A stretch of DNA of 64,000 bases. Source: Eretmocerus hayati. Its lineage: Eukaryota; Arthropoda; Insecta; Hymenoptera; Aphelinidae. The stretch lies in the NCBI GenBank assembly GCA_029851415.1, contig CM056743.1, forward strand, positions 79,068,186 to 79,132,185, written 5' to 3'. Positions within the stretch are counted from its first letter, which is position 1, and each line of letters begins with the position of its first letter. The position numbers and the translations under genes were made by a program. This document shows positions 1 to 13,600 of the stretch, piece after piece. Below the pieces are notes generated by a model. That model saw only the letters and a list, made by a program, of their open reading frames with translations, was not told where the DNA came from and ran no database searches.

Positions 1-3000
1 GATTAGGTTGAAGTTCTGGAAGAGGATGAAACTCAGATCCCAAATATCACCATCATTCCGTATATCCGCCCTTCTATCGTCATAAGTCGTTTTCCGCGTG
101 AGAAGTGACGTCATTATCCTTAACAAAACATAATTATTCTGTCGACCCTCCATGCGGCGTCATGAATCGTCTTCTTCGTGAGAGGAGTCGTCATGATTCT
201 GAATGTGTCTTTTGGGACACAGTCGTCAGAAGTGTGCTCCGATGTGCTCATGCACGAAGTGCGTATATTTCCCATAAATAAGAGGAGAGCCTGTACTTTG
301 TGACGAAACACACTTGTGAGGACCTCAGATTGGCCGATGTGTCTGAGCAACGATTTCAGATTGATCAGGTTGAAGATTTAGCTGTAGAAGAAACTTGGGT
401 CCGAAGCATCTTCATTATTCCGTACATCTTTTTTTGTGGCGTCAAAATTGATGTTCCACGTAAGAAAAGTCCTCATAATTCCAAACGTATCTGTGACAGC
501 TCAGTCATCCTAAATGTGCTTCGGTGCACTCTTGCACGAAGTGCGCATATCTCATATAAATGGTACAGGAAACCGTATTTTAATGAATGTGGATTAATTA
601 GGTTGGAGTTCTGGCAGGGGATGAAAAACAATTCCCAAGCATCATCATTTTCCCGTACATTCGCCCTTGTGTCGTCTTAAGTCGTCTTCCACGTGAGAAG
701 TATCGTCATGATTCCAAACGCGTCATCATCATCCTGTCGATTCTCCTTGTGGCGTCATGAATCGTCTTCTACGTAGGAGGAGTCGTCATAATTCTGAACG
801 TTTTTGGCATCATAAATCGGTTCCTACGTAAAGAAGTGTCATCATAATTCCCAATATCTTTGTGAATGTCGTATCTGTCACAGCTCAGTCATCCTAAGTG
901 TGCTTCGGTGTACTCAAGCACGAGGTGCGCATATCTCGTATGAATGGTACAGGAAACCGTGTTTTTAACGATTATGGATTGATTAGAATGGAGTTCTGGC
1001 AGAGGATGAAAGTCAAATCCCAAGCATCATCATTATTCCGTATATCCGCCCTTGTGTCGTCTTGAGTCGTCTTCCACGTGAGGACTGTCGTCATAATTCC
1101 AAACACGTCGTCATCATTCTGTCGATTCTCCTTGTGGCGTCATGAATCGTCTTCTACGTAGGAGGAATCGTCATAATCCTAAACGTTTGTGGCATCATGA
1201 ATCGGTTCCTACGTAAAGAAGTGTCATCCTAATTCCCAACACCTTTGTAAATGTCGTATCTGTGAGAGCTCAGTCATCCTGAGTGTGCTTCGGTGTACTC
1301 AAGCACGAGGTGCGCATATCTCGTATGAATGGTACAGGAAACCGTGTTTTTGACGATTATCGATTGATTAGAATGGAGTTCTGGCAGAGGATGAAAGTCA
1401 AATCCCAAGTATCATCATTATTCCGTATATCCGCCCTTAAGTCGTCTTAAGTCGTCTTCCACGTGAGGACTGTCGTCATAATTCCAAACGCGTCATCATC
1501 ATTCTGTCGATTCTCCTTGTGGCGTCATGAATCGTCTCCTACGTAGGAGGAATCGTCATAATTCTAAACGTTTGTGGCATCATAAATCGGTTCCTACGTA
1601 AACAAGTGTCATCCTAATTTCCAACACCTTTGTAAATGTCGTATCTGTGAGAGTTTAGTCATCGTAAGTGTGCTTCGGTGTACTCATGCACGAAGTGCGC
1701 ATATCTCATATAAATGGTAGAGGAAATCGTATTTTAACGGATATGGATTGATTAGGTTGAAGTTCTTGCAGAGGATGATAGTCAAATCCCAAGCATCATC
1801 ATTATTCCGTATATCCGCCCTTGTGTCGTCTTAAGTCGTCTTTCACGTGGGGACTGTCGTCATAATTCCAAACACGTCATCATCATTCTGTCGATTCTCC
1901 TTGTGGCGTCATGAATCGTCTTCTACGTAGGAGGAATCGTCATAATTCTAAACTCTTGTGGCATCATAAATCGGTTCCTACGTAAAGAAGTGTCATCCTA
2001 ATTCCCAACACCTTTGTAAATGTCGTATCTGTGAGAGCTCAGTCATCCTAAGTGTGCTTCGGTGTACTCATGCACAAAGTGCGCATATCTCATATAAATG
2101 GTAGAGGAAATCGTATTTTTAACGATTATGGATTGATTAAGTTGAAGTTCTGGCAGAGGATGGACGTCAAATCCCAAGCATCATCATTATTCCGTATATC
2201 CGCCCTTGTGTCGTCTTAAGTCGTCTTCCACGTGAAGAGTGTCGTCATAATTCCAAACGCGTCATCATCATTCTGTGGATTCTTCTTGTGGCGTCATAAA
2301 TCGTTTCCTGCGTAAGAGGAGTCGTCATGATTCTCAACGTTTGTGGCATAATAAATCGGTTTCTACGTGAAGAAGTGTCATCATAATTCCCAACATCTTT
2401 GTGAATGTCGTATGTGTGACAGCTAAGTCATCCTAAGTGTGCTTCGGTGTACTCATGCATGAAGTGCGCATATCTCAAATGAATGGTACAGGAAACCGTA
2501 TTTTCAACGATTATGGATTGATTAGGTTCGAGCTCCGGCAGAGGATGAAAGTCAAATCCCAAGCATCATCATTATTCCGTATATCCGCGGTTGTGTCGTC
2601 TTAAGTCGTCTTCCACGTGAGAAGTGTCGCCATAATTCCAAACGCGTCATCATTATTCTGTCGATTCTTCTTGTGGCGCCATGAGACGTCTTCTACGTAA
2701 GAGAAGTCGTCATAATTCTAAACGTTTGTGGCATCATAAATCGGTTCCTACGGGAAGAAGTGTCATCATAATTCCCAACATCTTTGTGAATGTCGTATGT
2801 GTGATGGCTGAGTCATCCTAAGTGTGCTTCGGTGTACTCATGCACGAAGTGCACCGATCTCATATAAATGGTACAGGAAACCGTATTTTCACGGATATGG
2901 ATTGGCTAGGTTGAATTTCTGGCAGAGGATGAAAGTCAAATCCCAAGCATCATCATTTTTCCGTATATTCGCCCTTGTGTCCTCTTAAGTCGTCTTCTAC

Positions 3001-5470
3001 GTGAGAAGTGTCGTCATAATTCCAAACGCGTAATCATTATTCTGTCGTTTCACCTTGTGGCGTCATAAATCGTCTTCTACGTAAAAGGAGTCGTCATAAG
3101 TCTAAACGTCTGTGGCATCATACATCGGTTCCTACGTAAAGAAGTGTCATCATGATTCCCAACATCTTTGTGAATGTCGTATCTGTGACAGCTCAGTCAT
3201 CCTAAGTGTGCTTCGGTGTACTCATGCACGTAGTGCGCATATCTCATATAAATGGTAGAGGAAACCGTATTTTCAACGATTATGAATTGATTAGGTTCGA
3301 GCTCCGGCAGAGGATGAAAGTCAAATCCCAAGCATCATCAATATTCCGTATATCCGCGGTTGTGTCGTCTTAAGTCGTCTTCCACGTGAGAAGTGTCGTC
3401 ATAATTCCAAACGCGTCATCATCATTCTGCCGATTCCTCTTGTGGCGTCATAAATCGTTTTCTACGTAAGAGGAGTCGTCATGATTCTCAACGTTTGTGG
3501 CATCATAAATCGGTTTCTACGTAAAGAAGTGTCATCATAATTCCCAACATCTTTGTGAATGTCGTATGTGTGACAGCTAAGTCATCCCAAGTGTGCTTTG
3601 GTGTACTCATGCATGAAGTGCGCATATCTCATATGAATGGTACAGGAAACCGTATTTTCAACGATTATGAATTGATTAGGTTCGAGCTCCGGCAGAGGAT
3701 GAAAGTCAAATCCCAAGCATCATCATTATTCCGTATATCCGCGGTTGTGTCGTCTTAAGTCGTCTTCCACGTGAGAAGTGTCGTCATAATTCCAAACGCG
3801 TCATCATCATTCTGCCGATTCCTCTTGTGGCGTCATAAATCGTTTTCTACGTAAGAGGAGTCATCATGATTCTCAACGTTTGTGGCATCATGAATCGGTT
3901 CCTACGTGAAGAAGTGTCATCATAATTCCCAACATCTTTGTGAATGTCGTATCTGTGACAGCTCAGTCATCCTAAGTGTGCTTCGGTGTACTCATGCACG
4001 AAGCGCGCATATCTCATTTAAATGGTAGAGGAAACCGTATTTTCAACGATTATGAATTGATTAGGTTCGAGCTCCGGCAGAGGATGAAAGTCAAATCCCA
4101 AGCATCATCATTATTCCGTATATCCGCCCTTGTGTCGTCTTAAGTCGTCTTCCACGTGAGAAGTGTCGTCATAATTCCAAACGCGTCATCATTATTCTGT
4201 CGATTCTCCTTGTGGCGCCATAAATCGTCTTCTACGTAAGAGAAGTCGTCATAATTCTAAACGTTTGTGGCATCATAAATCGGTTCCTACGGAAAGAAGT
4301 GTCATCATAATTCCCAACATCTTTGTGAATGTCGTATGTGTGATGGCTGAGTCATCCTAAGTGTGCTTCGGTGTACTCATGCACGAAGTGCACCGATCTC
4401 ATATAAATGGTACAGGAAACCGTATTTCAACGAATATGGATTGATTAGGTTGAAGTTCTGGCAGAGGCTGAAAGTCAAATCCCAAGCATCATCATTATTC
4501 CGTATATTCGCCCTTGTGTCCTCTTAAGTCGTCTTCTACGTGAGGAGTGTCGTCATAATTCCAAACGCGTCATCATTATTCTGTCGATTCACCTTGTGGC
4601 GTCATAAATCGTCTTCTACGTAAGAGGAGTCGTCATAAGTCTAAACGTCTGTGGCATCATAAATCGGTTCCTACGTAGAGAAGTGTCATCATGATTCCCA
4701 ACCTCTTTGTGAATGTCGTATCTGTGATAGCTCAGTCCTCCTAAGTGTGCTTCGGTGTACTCATGCACGTAGTGCGCATATCTCATATAAATGGTAGAGG
4801 AAACCGTATTTTCAACGATTATGAATTGATTAGGTTCGAGCTCCGGCAGATGATGAAAGTCAAATCCCAAGCATCATCATTATTCCGTATATCCGCGGTT
4901 GTGTCGTCTTAAGTCGTCTTCCACGTGAGAAGTGTCGTCATAATTCCAAACGCGTCATCATTATTCTGTCGATTCTTCTTGTGGCGCCATAAATCGTCTT
5001 CTACGTAAGAGGAGTCGTCATAATTCTAAACGATTGTGGCATCATAAATCGGTTCCTACGTGAAGAAGTGTCATCATAATTCCCAACATCTTTGTGAATG
5101 TCGTATCTGTGACAGCTCAGTCATCCTAAGTGTGCTTCGGTGTACTCATGCACGAAGTGCGCATATCTCATATAAATGGTAGAGGAAACCGTATTTTCAA
5201 CGATTATGAATTGATTAGGTTCGAGCTCCGGCAGAGGATGAAAGTCAAATCCCAAGCATCATCATTATTCCGTATATCCGCCCTTGTGTCGTCTTAAGTC
5301 GTCTTCCACGTGAGAAGTGTCGTCATAATTCCAAACGCGTCATCATTATTCTGTCGATTCTCCTTGTGGCGTCATAAATCGTCTTCTACGTAAGAGGAGT
5401 CGTCATAAGTCTAAACGTCTGTGGCATCATAAATCGGTTCCTACGTAAAGAAGTGTCATCATAATTCACA
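1..5470. repeat. ~385-bp tandem satellite array
   Basis: The anchor agtgtgcttcggtgtactc recurs near 231, 512, 897, 1282, 1667, 2051, 2436, 2821, 3205, 3590, 3975, 4360, 4744 and 5129, so the period is 384-385 bp apart from one short, diverged unit (231-512). The array runs off the left edge. Each monomer holds about three related sub-blocks built on cgtcnt..acgtnagaagtgtcgtcataattc, and many contain short palindromes such as CTACGTAG or CACGTG. Open frames in the array, including one of 126 codons, recur with the repeat and show no recognisable protein, so I do not call genes. Confidence 0.95.
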
Positions 5471-5476
5471 TCATCT

Positions 5477-5499
5477 TTGTGATGACATTGTCATCACAA
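5477..5499. repeat. 10-bp perfect hairpin at the satellite edge
   Basis: TTGTGATGAC and GTCATCACAA are separated by ATT, directly where the 385-bp satellite loses its consensus. Role unknown. Confidence 0.6.
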
Positions 5500-5649
5500 G
5501 TGTGTTCGTCCGTATGAATAATTGAAACGAATATTTATCGTGATGGTGACATTTTACATAGAAATTTCTTGTATATAAGGTATCTGACATGCGAAACGAT
5601 CCTACATATCCATAAATTACCTTGTTCCCCGAGTGTCGTCAGAAGTCGG

Positions 5650-5693
5650 TATATATATATATATATATATTCATATATATATATATATATATA
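5650..5693. repeat. (TA)n microsatellite
   Basis: Two TA runs are separated by a single TC. They are followed by a short GC-rich patch (cccccctgctcgctccgc). Confidence 0.95.
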
Positions 5694-6607
5694 CTAGGGT
5701 GGCAAGCCCCCCTGCTCGCTCCGCTCGCCAACCCCCGCTACGCCTGATTATTGATTTGAAGAACTGAAAAATCAATAGTCCATCCATAGCAACATATCAA
5801 ATGTTTACTATTTACATTCCAAATTGTTGTTGTTTCAAACGTGTGCAAAATCAATAATCTTCGGCCATAGCAACCTCAAATTAGCAGACACCGAATGTTT
5901 TCTATTTACATCAAGATCATGTTGTTTATGTTGTTCCGACATATATTTGATTGACGTCTGCCAAAATTTCATACACAAAGATTATTATTATATGACACGA
6001 ATGAATACTTCCAACTGTAATTAAAATTTAAAAATAGTTTCAATCATTTGAAGCAAAAGAATTCCATTGCTTACAGAGAATTTTGTTCCAGAAATCATAC
6101 TATTTGAATGTGTCAAGTTTGCATATCTGTTCGAAATCTGATGTGATATCCCTTTGTAATATTTCTCTTGGAAGAATTCGGGTACCCAGTTTTGTGATTG
6201 GTTTTATTTTGCGGCAATATATCGATTTGTGGATTACTCGTTTACAAAACAAAAGGTTAGTCTTTGAGCTAATGATGAATCTATCTTTATCAATTTCAAA
6301 ATACCTACACATACACTTCCACTTCAGGAATCATTCCATATGTAAATACCATTATCGCACATACGCGACATATCTCTTAGCAAATTTTGTGATATATTTT
6401 TGGTATTGGATTTCATTTTGCTTGTGGCGTGATTTTGGATTGCAAATGATTCTTCGTACCAAACCAAAGGTTAGTCTTTTTGGTAATTTTGATCATCCCA
6501 ATTAATCTATGAAGATCTATGACCATGAAATATTCAGAAATCCACTTTTTGCTAGCCGCGGCTGTGTAAACCACGCGGGGCAACTTCCATAAGGATGTAT
6601 CTGTTAC
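5694..6607. other. AT-rich intergenic stretch, no gene recognised
   Basis: A 140-codon frame (6083-6505 +) has hydrophobic, biased composition and resembles no family I know. Two weakly similar segments (about 6190-6265 and 6400-6478, both ending in aaaggttagtcttt) suggest an old duplication. I see no splice-framed coding signal. Confidence 0.5.
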
Positions 6608-6792
6608 CGGCAAAGTCCGGAATGCAGGCGAACCGCGGATTGCCTTGGCAAACCGCAGTTTGCCTGCAGCGTCTCCGGCAAAGTCCGGAATGGATGCTTC
6701 ATTCCCGACTTTGCCTAGGCAATCCTAAGATTGCCTGCTCTCATACTGGCAATCCGCGGATTGCCTGTTGAGTCTTTAGGCAAAGTTGAATG
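6608..6792. repeat. cluster of GGCAA...TTGCC palindromes
   Basis: Four 18-bp palindromes or near-palindromes occur within 140 bp: 6627-6644, 6647-6664, 6718-6735 and a perfect one at 6748-6765 (GGCAATCCGCGGATTGCC). The motif GGCAAAGTCCGGAATG occurs twice in direct orientation (from 6609 and 6678) and once inverted with one change (near 6700-6715). The rest of the neighbourhood is AT-rich and lacks this pattern. Confidence 0.8.
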
Positions 6793-8031
6793 CAAGCATG
6801 ATCTCATATGCCGGGGGTCTCGGGTTTTCACTTTTGATGCGTTCTCGCGAGGATGAATATAAGTGTGGGTCATCATTCACGTATCTCACATGTATGAGAC
6901 ATTCTTGGGAGATGAACATGTGCCAATGGAGAAGAAGAAAAAATCATCCTCACATTCGGTCATCGTAACAATTTAACCTGATTCAGTGTCAACGGGATAA
7001 TTTTTATAGAATAATACAAATTAGAGAATTGGATAAGAACGAAATTTGCTAGCCCAAATTTAGATGTCAAGATTTGTTGAAAGATGAACATTGAAGGAGT
7101 CAAAGTTCAAATCGATATAACAAGTGACTGAGAGGAAGTAATCACTGTCTACTCTTCAGCAGACTTGTCAGCATAGGAATGTTCGATCAGTTATTATTCT
7201 ACATGGTAGATAAAATCCCACTCTAGTGCTGTATGTGATTCACGATTGTAGCTCACAATCATGATGCCACTTTAGACGGCGTTGCCAACTCAATACAAAA
7301 CCTACACTTTTACATAGAGAACACTACTCAGAGACTTTTGGTGTCCATGTGATCCACAAAGTTTCTGCAAATGCAATATGAACATCATCAAGGCCTCTCA
7401 AGAATGTTGTATTACACATTTGCTTCACTTAACTGTAATAATTCTCAAACCAATAGCTGTCTCATTTTTCGTGGTTCCGTTCGGATTATAGGGATGATAA
7501 CGCTCAGTTATTGGTATGAACTCCGATTGTAACTTACAAAATTGATAATTTGGGTATGAAATGAGAGGGAGCCGAGGAGTTTTCTTTCCTTGCATGAAGG
7601 AATAGCGATAACTTTGGTGGTTAGAAGGAATCATGTTCTTGTAAAGCTCGCAACCCGATCTGCAAGAAACATGTCATGAATGATTTTGATCATTTACTCA
7701 TTCATCTAATGAATTTACTCCTGATACGCAACTCGCCAATAATTATGGATGGGAAAGACAAAGAGTGACAGAAAATGAAAGAAACATTCACGCAGAAACC
7801 AAAGGCATTCATCCCGGATCGCAATTCTTTACGTATACCCTCCCAAAGAAAGATATGATGACAAATATTTCACGAGGCACGAGCCAAATATTTCACGAGG
7901 AGCAGGATGATAAAGAATCTTCGCAAGATTTCAATCCAGCTATTGAGAAAGGTGACACGTGCAATGTAATTCCAACCCTGTTCATCTCCGCATCGGTTTC
8001 ATGAACAATATCCATTGAATGCTATATTATA
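6793..8031. other. AT-rich intergenic stretch, no gene recognised
   Basis: No frame resembles a known protein. A 79-codon frame at 7765-8004 (+) directly precedes the integrase relic at 8032 and could be eroded upstream sequence of it, but I cannot recognise it. A possible 3' splice site (tatattatag) lies just before 8032. Confidence 0.4.
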
Positions 8032-8418
8032 GGTGTCGAAGAATTTACAAGTCGTGTTTGCGGAAAAGAATCTACCAACGCACATCAATGCGAAATCTGT
8101 GGCGGAAGCGTGCATACTATATCTATGGTAATCCAGCTAGTGATGAGCCAACTGAAGATGATGAGTCAAGAATTCTATGTAACGTTTGTTCTAACAATAA
8201 GGAACGGTTGGAGAATGGTGGCTTCATCTAATGAGAAATTTGGCAAGATTGACAAAGGTGCCCCTGTGAAAGTTCCCATCCCAGAGGTTGATCGTTGTAG
8301 AGGAGATTTTCGAAATGTTATCGGAGTTGTGATGGATATTACAGAAGATGGTTATTATCAAGTTGGTACGGACCAGAGTATAATCAGTGCAGAGTGGCGG
8401 CTGCGACGCCTATCCTAA
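8032..8418 (+). pseudogene. relic of a KRBA2/SCAND3-like transposon integrase C-terminus
   Basis: In the frame starting at 8032 the translation contains CGKESTNAHQCEICGGSVH, a zinc-finger pattern. The next part (ending ILCNVCSNN) continues in another frame, and the original frame resumes near 8215 with PVKVPIPEVDRCRGDFRN, then IGVV-DITEDG-YQVGT. I recall this Cys-rich finger followed by a V-P-VDRG-GD-RN-IGV motif from the C-termini of KRBA2/SCAND3-like (Ginger-type) integrase proteins common in arthropod genomes. Two compensating frameshifts and the absence of an integrase core mark it as a decayed fragment. The family name is from memory and unconfirmed. Confidence 0.55.
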
Positions 8419-9719
8419 AAGCACGCCAAATCTCGAAATCGCCTCAACTAGCTCAAATTTGCTCGGATTTAGGCTAACGACCACTCAAACTCTTCGTTCT
8501 ACTTTCTCGAACAGAAAGTATTGGATCGGTGCGGAAATTTTTCCATAAAATTTTTTTTAATTTCTCATTTTTCACCCTTCAATTCCATCCTTAGTTAAAT
8601 CAGAGTTAATTCATCTTATTCTGCTCACCGGGACCTCTAAAATAGTACCCCTATCAATTTCTTCTACAACGGACAACGTTCTGTGTGAATTATTTTAAGG
8701 CACACCTTGTCCGTGTACGTATGTATGTGTGTCTGTACGTTGTCTTCACTTTGTCGCGCGAGTTTTTCTGAACCCTCAGAGCAATCTTTTTGAAACTTTG
8801 AGGGTTTGTTCCAAATTGATCAATGATGAGCACAGTTTATTGAAAGCTCCATACTCTCCATACTTTCTCTTCTAAGGTAGATTGATCACCTAAAATTTAT
8901 TATCAATTTCACACTGTGTTTGTCCAAACGGCATACCATCCAATATTCAGCACATGAATATTCCAAATATCATTCTAAAATATTTCCCGGTCATTCTAAA
9001 GAGATTGGTTAATACGGAATTTTGATGAAAAATTTCATTTTCACAAGAAAATTTTTTCAATTTTACCTTCTATGTCACTCGAAATTTGGCGAACGCCTTC
9101 ATGGATCCCTTCCAAATTTTGAGGCATCGTTCTATTTTTCCGGGCAATGGGCCCAGTCATTTTTAAACATTATTTGCCTATTCATATTGACACAAATAAT
9201 GTTTTTCACGTGAATTTGATTCTTTTGCTTGAATTTTTTCATGAAAATTCTTCGAATTTCTCATTTTTACCTCTTAATTCGACATACACCTGAATGAAAG
9301 TAAGTCCATTTTATACTCCTCGCCGAAATCGATGAAATAGTTTCCCTATACAATCATTTCCTAATATATAACGCTGTTTGTAAAGTTCTGATGTGCTGTG
9401 GATCATTCCAATTGTTATCATTCAATTGAGAAAATCATTTCGTGCAATAAATGTGAACGACAAAAATTGGATTTGGATTTGAATCTATGTACAATGATGA
9501 TTGATACAATCTTTCATGAACTGGAATATTTAAATAATCCATAGCGAATGAGAAAGCATTCTGCAAATTCCTTTTTGCAGCGTATTTACAAGTTCTACAA
9601 CTTTCTCGCTCATTGTTGCCACATTTGAGCGATGGTTTTTGAGTTTGACCCTTACGAAGATTCACCGTCTGCTGCACAGTACGCCAATTGTAGTGAATGC
9701 AGTGGCCACGCCCTGCTGC
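8419..9719. other. AT-rich intergenic stretch with a faint direct duplication
   Basis: Segments near 8540-8690 and 9210-9380 resemble each other (both contain aatttctcattttt followed by cc-t-aattc). No coding frame is convincing. Confidence 0.4.
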
Positions 9720-12254
9720 GAAAGTTCGATTGGATTCGATTGAAATACATCCAATCGTTCTGAATCTAGAATCTTATGATGAATTTGAAACATGATTTTC
9801 AGGATTGAGGAAGATTGGAGTTCAATAACGATCAATGATGTTGATCATGATTCGAACAGTATAGACCAATCTTCACCAATGCAGACTTTTCGCATTGAAA
9901 GTGAGATTGCCAATCAATCTCAATACTTACTGCCAGTATTCGATGTTCCATCTGTTCAGAAGTCGATCTTCTATCTGTATGAATGCTGATTCCCTTGATA
10001 GAATATCGCAATTCCAATCCGTGTCAATGCCATTAAAAAGCATTGACATGCTATGGGTCCTATCTACTTCAATCGATTCCAATACTGTTTTTCAGTAATG
10101 GAAACATCGAGATCTCAATCCGCCTCAATCGACCTCAATACTGACTGGAAGCATTGGAGACCTTCTATTCATCTGAATCGATTTGAATGCTGGATATCAT
10201 TATTGGAATCCCGAAATCCTATCTGCCTCAATCGATTGCAATACTGTTTCCCAGTATTGGAAACATCGAGATCTCAATCCGCCTCAATCGACCTCAATAC
10301 TGAGTGGATGTATTGGAGTCTTCATATCCTATTTATCTGAATCGATTTGAATGCTGGATATCAAAATTGGTGATTTGAGATCCTATCTGCTTCAATCGAT
10401 TCCAATACTGTTTTTCAGTATTGGGAACATCGAGAACTCAATCCGCCTCAATCGAGCTCAATACTGACTTTTAGTCATTATTACAAACCAACCTCTTACA
10501 TATACATCACTCACATTACAGCTAAGGTTTCAATACAATCCAATACTTATTCTAATCATGATCGCATTAACATATCATTGCATTACATGACTAAACGCTA
10601 TTTGGAGGTTCTGTCACTCATCAGTGTTATATAGGAACAGGAGAGATGGTTCGTCGCTTGCGAGGAAGCAATCCCATGATATTTGGATGCAAACTGAGAT
10701 GGTCATCGAAACGCCACCTAGCGTCAGCCACTCAAATTCTATCGGCCTCAATCGATTCCAATACTAATTCTCAGGAATGGGAATTTCAATAACTCACACT
10801 ACGTCAATCGGTCTCAATACTGACTATGAGCATTGACGAGTTTATTCATCGTCCTCAATCGATTTAAATGCTAAATATCAGTATTGGGGACTTGAAATCC
10901 TATCTGCCCAGTCGATTTCAGTACTATTTTCTAGTATTGGGAACATCGAGATCTCAACCCACTTGAATCGATCTCAATACTGACTTTGAGTATTCTAGCC
11001 CTTATATCCTGAAAACCTGAATCGATCTCAGTACCGTCTCTCAGTATTGGGTAGATCGCTATCTCAATCCACTTCAATCGATCTCAAGACTGAGACTAAG
11101 CATGAGAAACCTTATATCTTATCTACTTGAATCCATTTGAATGCTGAAAATCAGTATTGGAGAAATAGAATCCTATCAGCCCCAATCGCTTCCAGTACTG
11201 TTTTTCAGTATTGGTCACATCGAGATCTTAATCAGCTTCAATCGATCTCAATACTAATTTTCAGCATCGGAAACCTTATAAACTATTTACCTGAATCGGA
11301 ATGAATGCTGGAAATCAGTATTGAGGACTTGGAATTCTATCTACCCCAATCGATCCCAATACTGTTTTTCAGAATTGTAAACATCGAGATCTGGATCAGC
11401 TTCGATCGATTTCAATACTGATCTTCAGCATTGCAGACCTTTCATGATATTTACCTGAATCGAATCGAATGCTGAATATCAATATCGAGGACTTGGGATC
11501 CTATTCGCCCTAATCGATTCCAGTACTGTATTTCAGTATTGGGAATATCGGGATCTCAATACGCTTCAATCGATCTCAATACTGATGTTCAGCATGGCAG
11601 ACCTTATATGACATCTACCTGAATCGAATTGAATGCTAAATATCAGTATTGAGGACTCGAAATCATATCTGCCCCAATCGATTCCAGTACCGTTTTCCAG
11701 TATTGGGAACATCGAGATCTCAACCAACTTTAATCGATCTCAATACTGACTGTGAGTATCGTAGCCCTTAATTCCTAATAACCTGAATCGATTTCAGTAC
11801 TGTCTCTCAGTATTGGGTAGATCGCTATCTCAATCCACTTCAATCGATCTCAATACTGAAAGTGAGCATTAGAAACCTTATATCCTATCTACTTAGATCA
11901 ATTTGAATGCTGAAAATCAGTATTGGAGAATAGGAATCCCATTTGCCCAAATCGATTCCAGTACTGTTTTTCAGTATTAGTGACATCGAGATCTTGATCA
12001 GCTTCAAGCGATCTAAATACTGATTTCCAGCATCGAGAACCTTATAAACTGTTCACCTGAATCGGAATGAATGCTGGATATCAATATTGCGGACTTGGAA
12101 TCCTATCTGCCCCAATCGATTGCAGATCTGCTTTCCAGTATTGGAAACATCGGGTTCTCAATCCGCTTCAATCGATCTCAATACTGCTTTTCAGAGACCT
12201 CACACCATATTTATCTGGGTAGGACTGAACGCTGAATATCAGTATTGAGTACTT
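9720..12254. repeat. ~165-bp satellite with CAATACTG/CAGTATTG hairpins (left half)
   Basis: The phrase cctatctgcc-caatcgatt recurs at intervals of about 162-168 bp, with some partial units. Monomers contain strong hairpins, for example CCAATACTG-TTTTT-CAGTATTGG, and several AATCGATT palindromes. The left edge is diffuse, and 10480-10735 is a non-repetitive interruption. The array stops mid-monomer at 12254 (gagtactt) and resumes at 40914 (acttggaatcc), so the two halves were contiguous before the LTR element inserted. Confidence 0.9.
12251..12254. repeat. left target-site duplication ACTT
   Basis: ACTT here and at 40914-40917 flank the LTR element. Joining the flanks across one copy regenerates the satellite monomer (agtattgagtACTTggaatcc; compare cagtattgaggacttgg elsewhere in the array). 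Confidence 0.85.
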
Positions 12255-13600
12255 TGTGACGTGGCAAATGATTTTACCTATCACACTTATTTATTTAATC
12301 AGGACTCTCAGCCTACAATCGCAGATCTCGCGCGATAATCGGTGAACGCAACTTTGAAATTGCTCTGGAACACAGCGTCACTCCAAGTCTCGTTCACTTA
12401 CCGTATATTCACCTAAAATTCGGAAGAGAAGGGGGGGGGGAAGCTCACACTCGAAATAATAATCGCAATTTATAATAAAATAATCTCGGCAATATATTCT
12501 GTACACGCTGCTTCTACGCGGTCGATACAACAATCTACATATCAATTTCTTCGCGACAACATACTCGCAAAATGACTCTAAAATTCGCTAAAGATTCCTA
12601 ATTAGGAAAAATCAAACTGTCCTCAAAATGTCTCTCAAAATTCCCTGAAAAATACACGAAAATTCACTTCACCAATTCGGCACACTGTCTCGGCAAACTC
12701 TGACAAAACTTGGACTCCAAAATTGAGAGAGAACACACTGCTCCAAAACTCACTCACAATGGCTGCTCCGTGGCAATCTCCACGCCACGCTCGCGACGCG
12801 AGGCAAAATGTCTAATTGCCCTCGCGAGAATTTCACACACCTAATTTGGGTGATCACGACACGCCCGCGACTGCTGGGGTGTGCTGGAGTCTCGGCAGAT
12901 TGTCAGGGTGCACTCCAGCACCGTTAGCCTCCCCAGAAGTCCGGTTCGGCAAAACCCGACGATGGCTAATACGCGCGCACGAGGCTCTCGAGGGACGGGC
13001 GAGAAAATTCACCAATTGTTAATAGAAAAATCAAGACCACTCACCGCTATGATGTGACATCCTTGCAACCCTGGCAATAAATCCTTAACTTCCTTCAAGT
13101 AATCGTAGTATTCGACCCTTGTCGTCGAGTGAGCAACCCTGGACTCCTGTCGGGCTCACGGCAAGAACTTTGGAGCACGAGGCAAAGACGCAGGAACGTG
13201 TGGTCACTCTAAAGGCAATCCAACAAGTGTCACAATGGCCGGCATCCTGCCGGCGAAAGCTCATCTTCTTCCTCAATAAATGAAGCTCTCTGATTGGTCG
13301 GCAGCAATAATTTTGATTGGCTCTCAAAATCCGCGAAAAGCCAACATCGCCCTCTGGTGGCTGGGGCGCGGCAAATTATGAACTATGCGTTCGAGCGCAA
13401 GGCAGCAAATCGTCAGCAAGATACAAAATTCACGGCAGAAATCTGCTTGATTGTGGGTACGGCACTGTTTTCTTGCCTCCACCAGGTTCTTATTCCATCT
13501 CACTCGCACTCACGGCAAGCATATGTAAGCGTGGAGGCTCTGCGCAACTCGCTATTGCCTCCACTCTTCGTACTTCCACGGTATGCAATCAGGCACACGA

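Noticed and set aside
300..4870. Reading frames of 60-126 codons in the 385-bp satellite
   Set aside because: They recur with the repeat, change frame between units and resemble no protein.
1..5470. CRISPR-like array
   Set aside because: Repeats are ~385 bp and contiguous with no unique spacers; the genome is eukaryotic.
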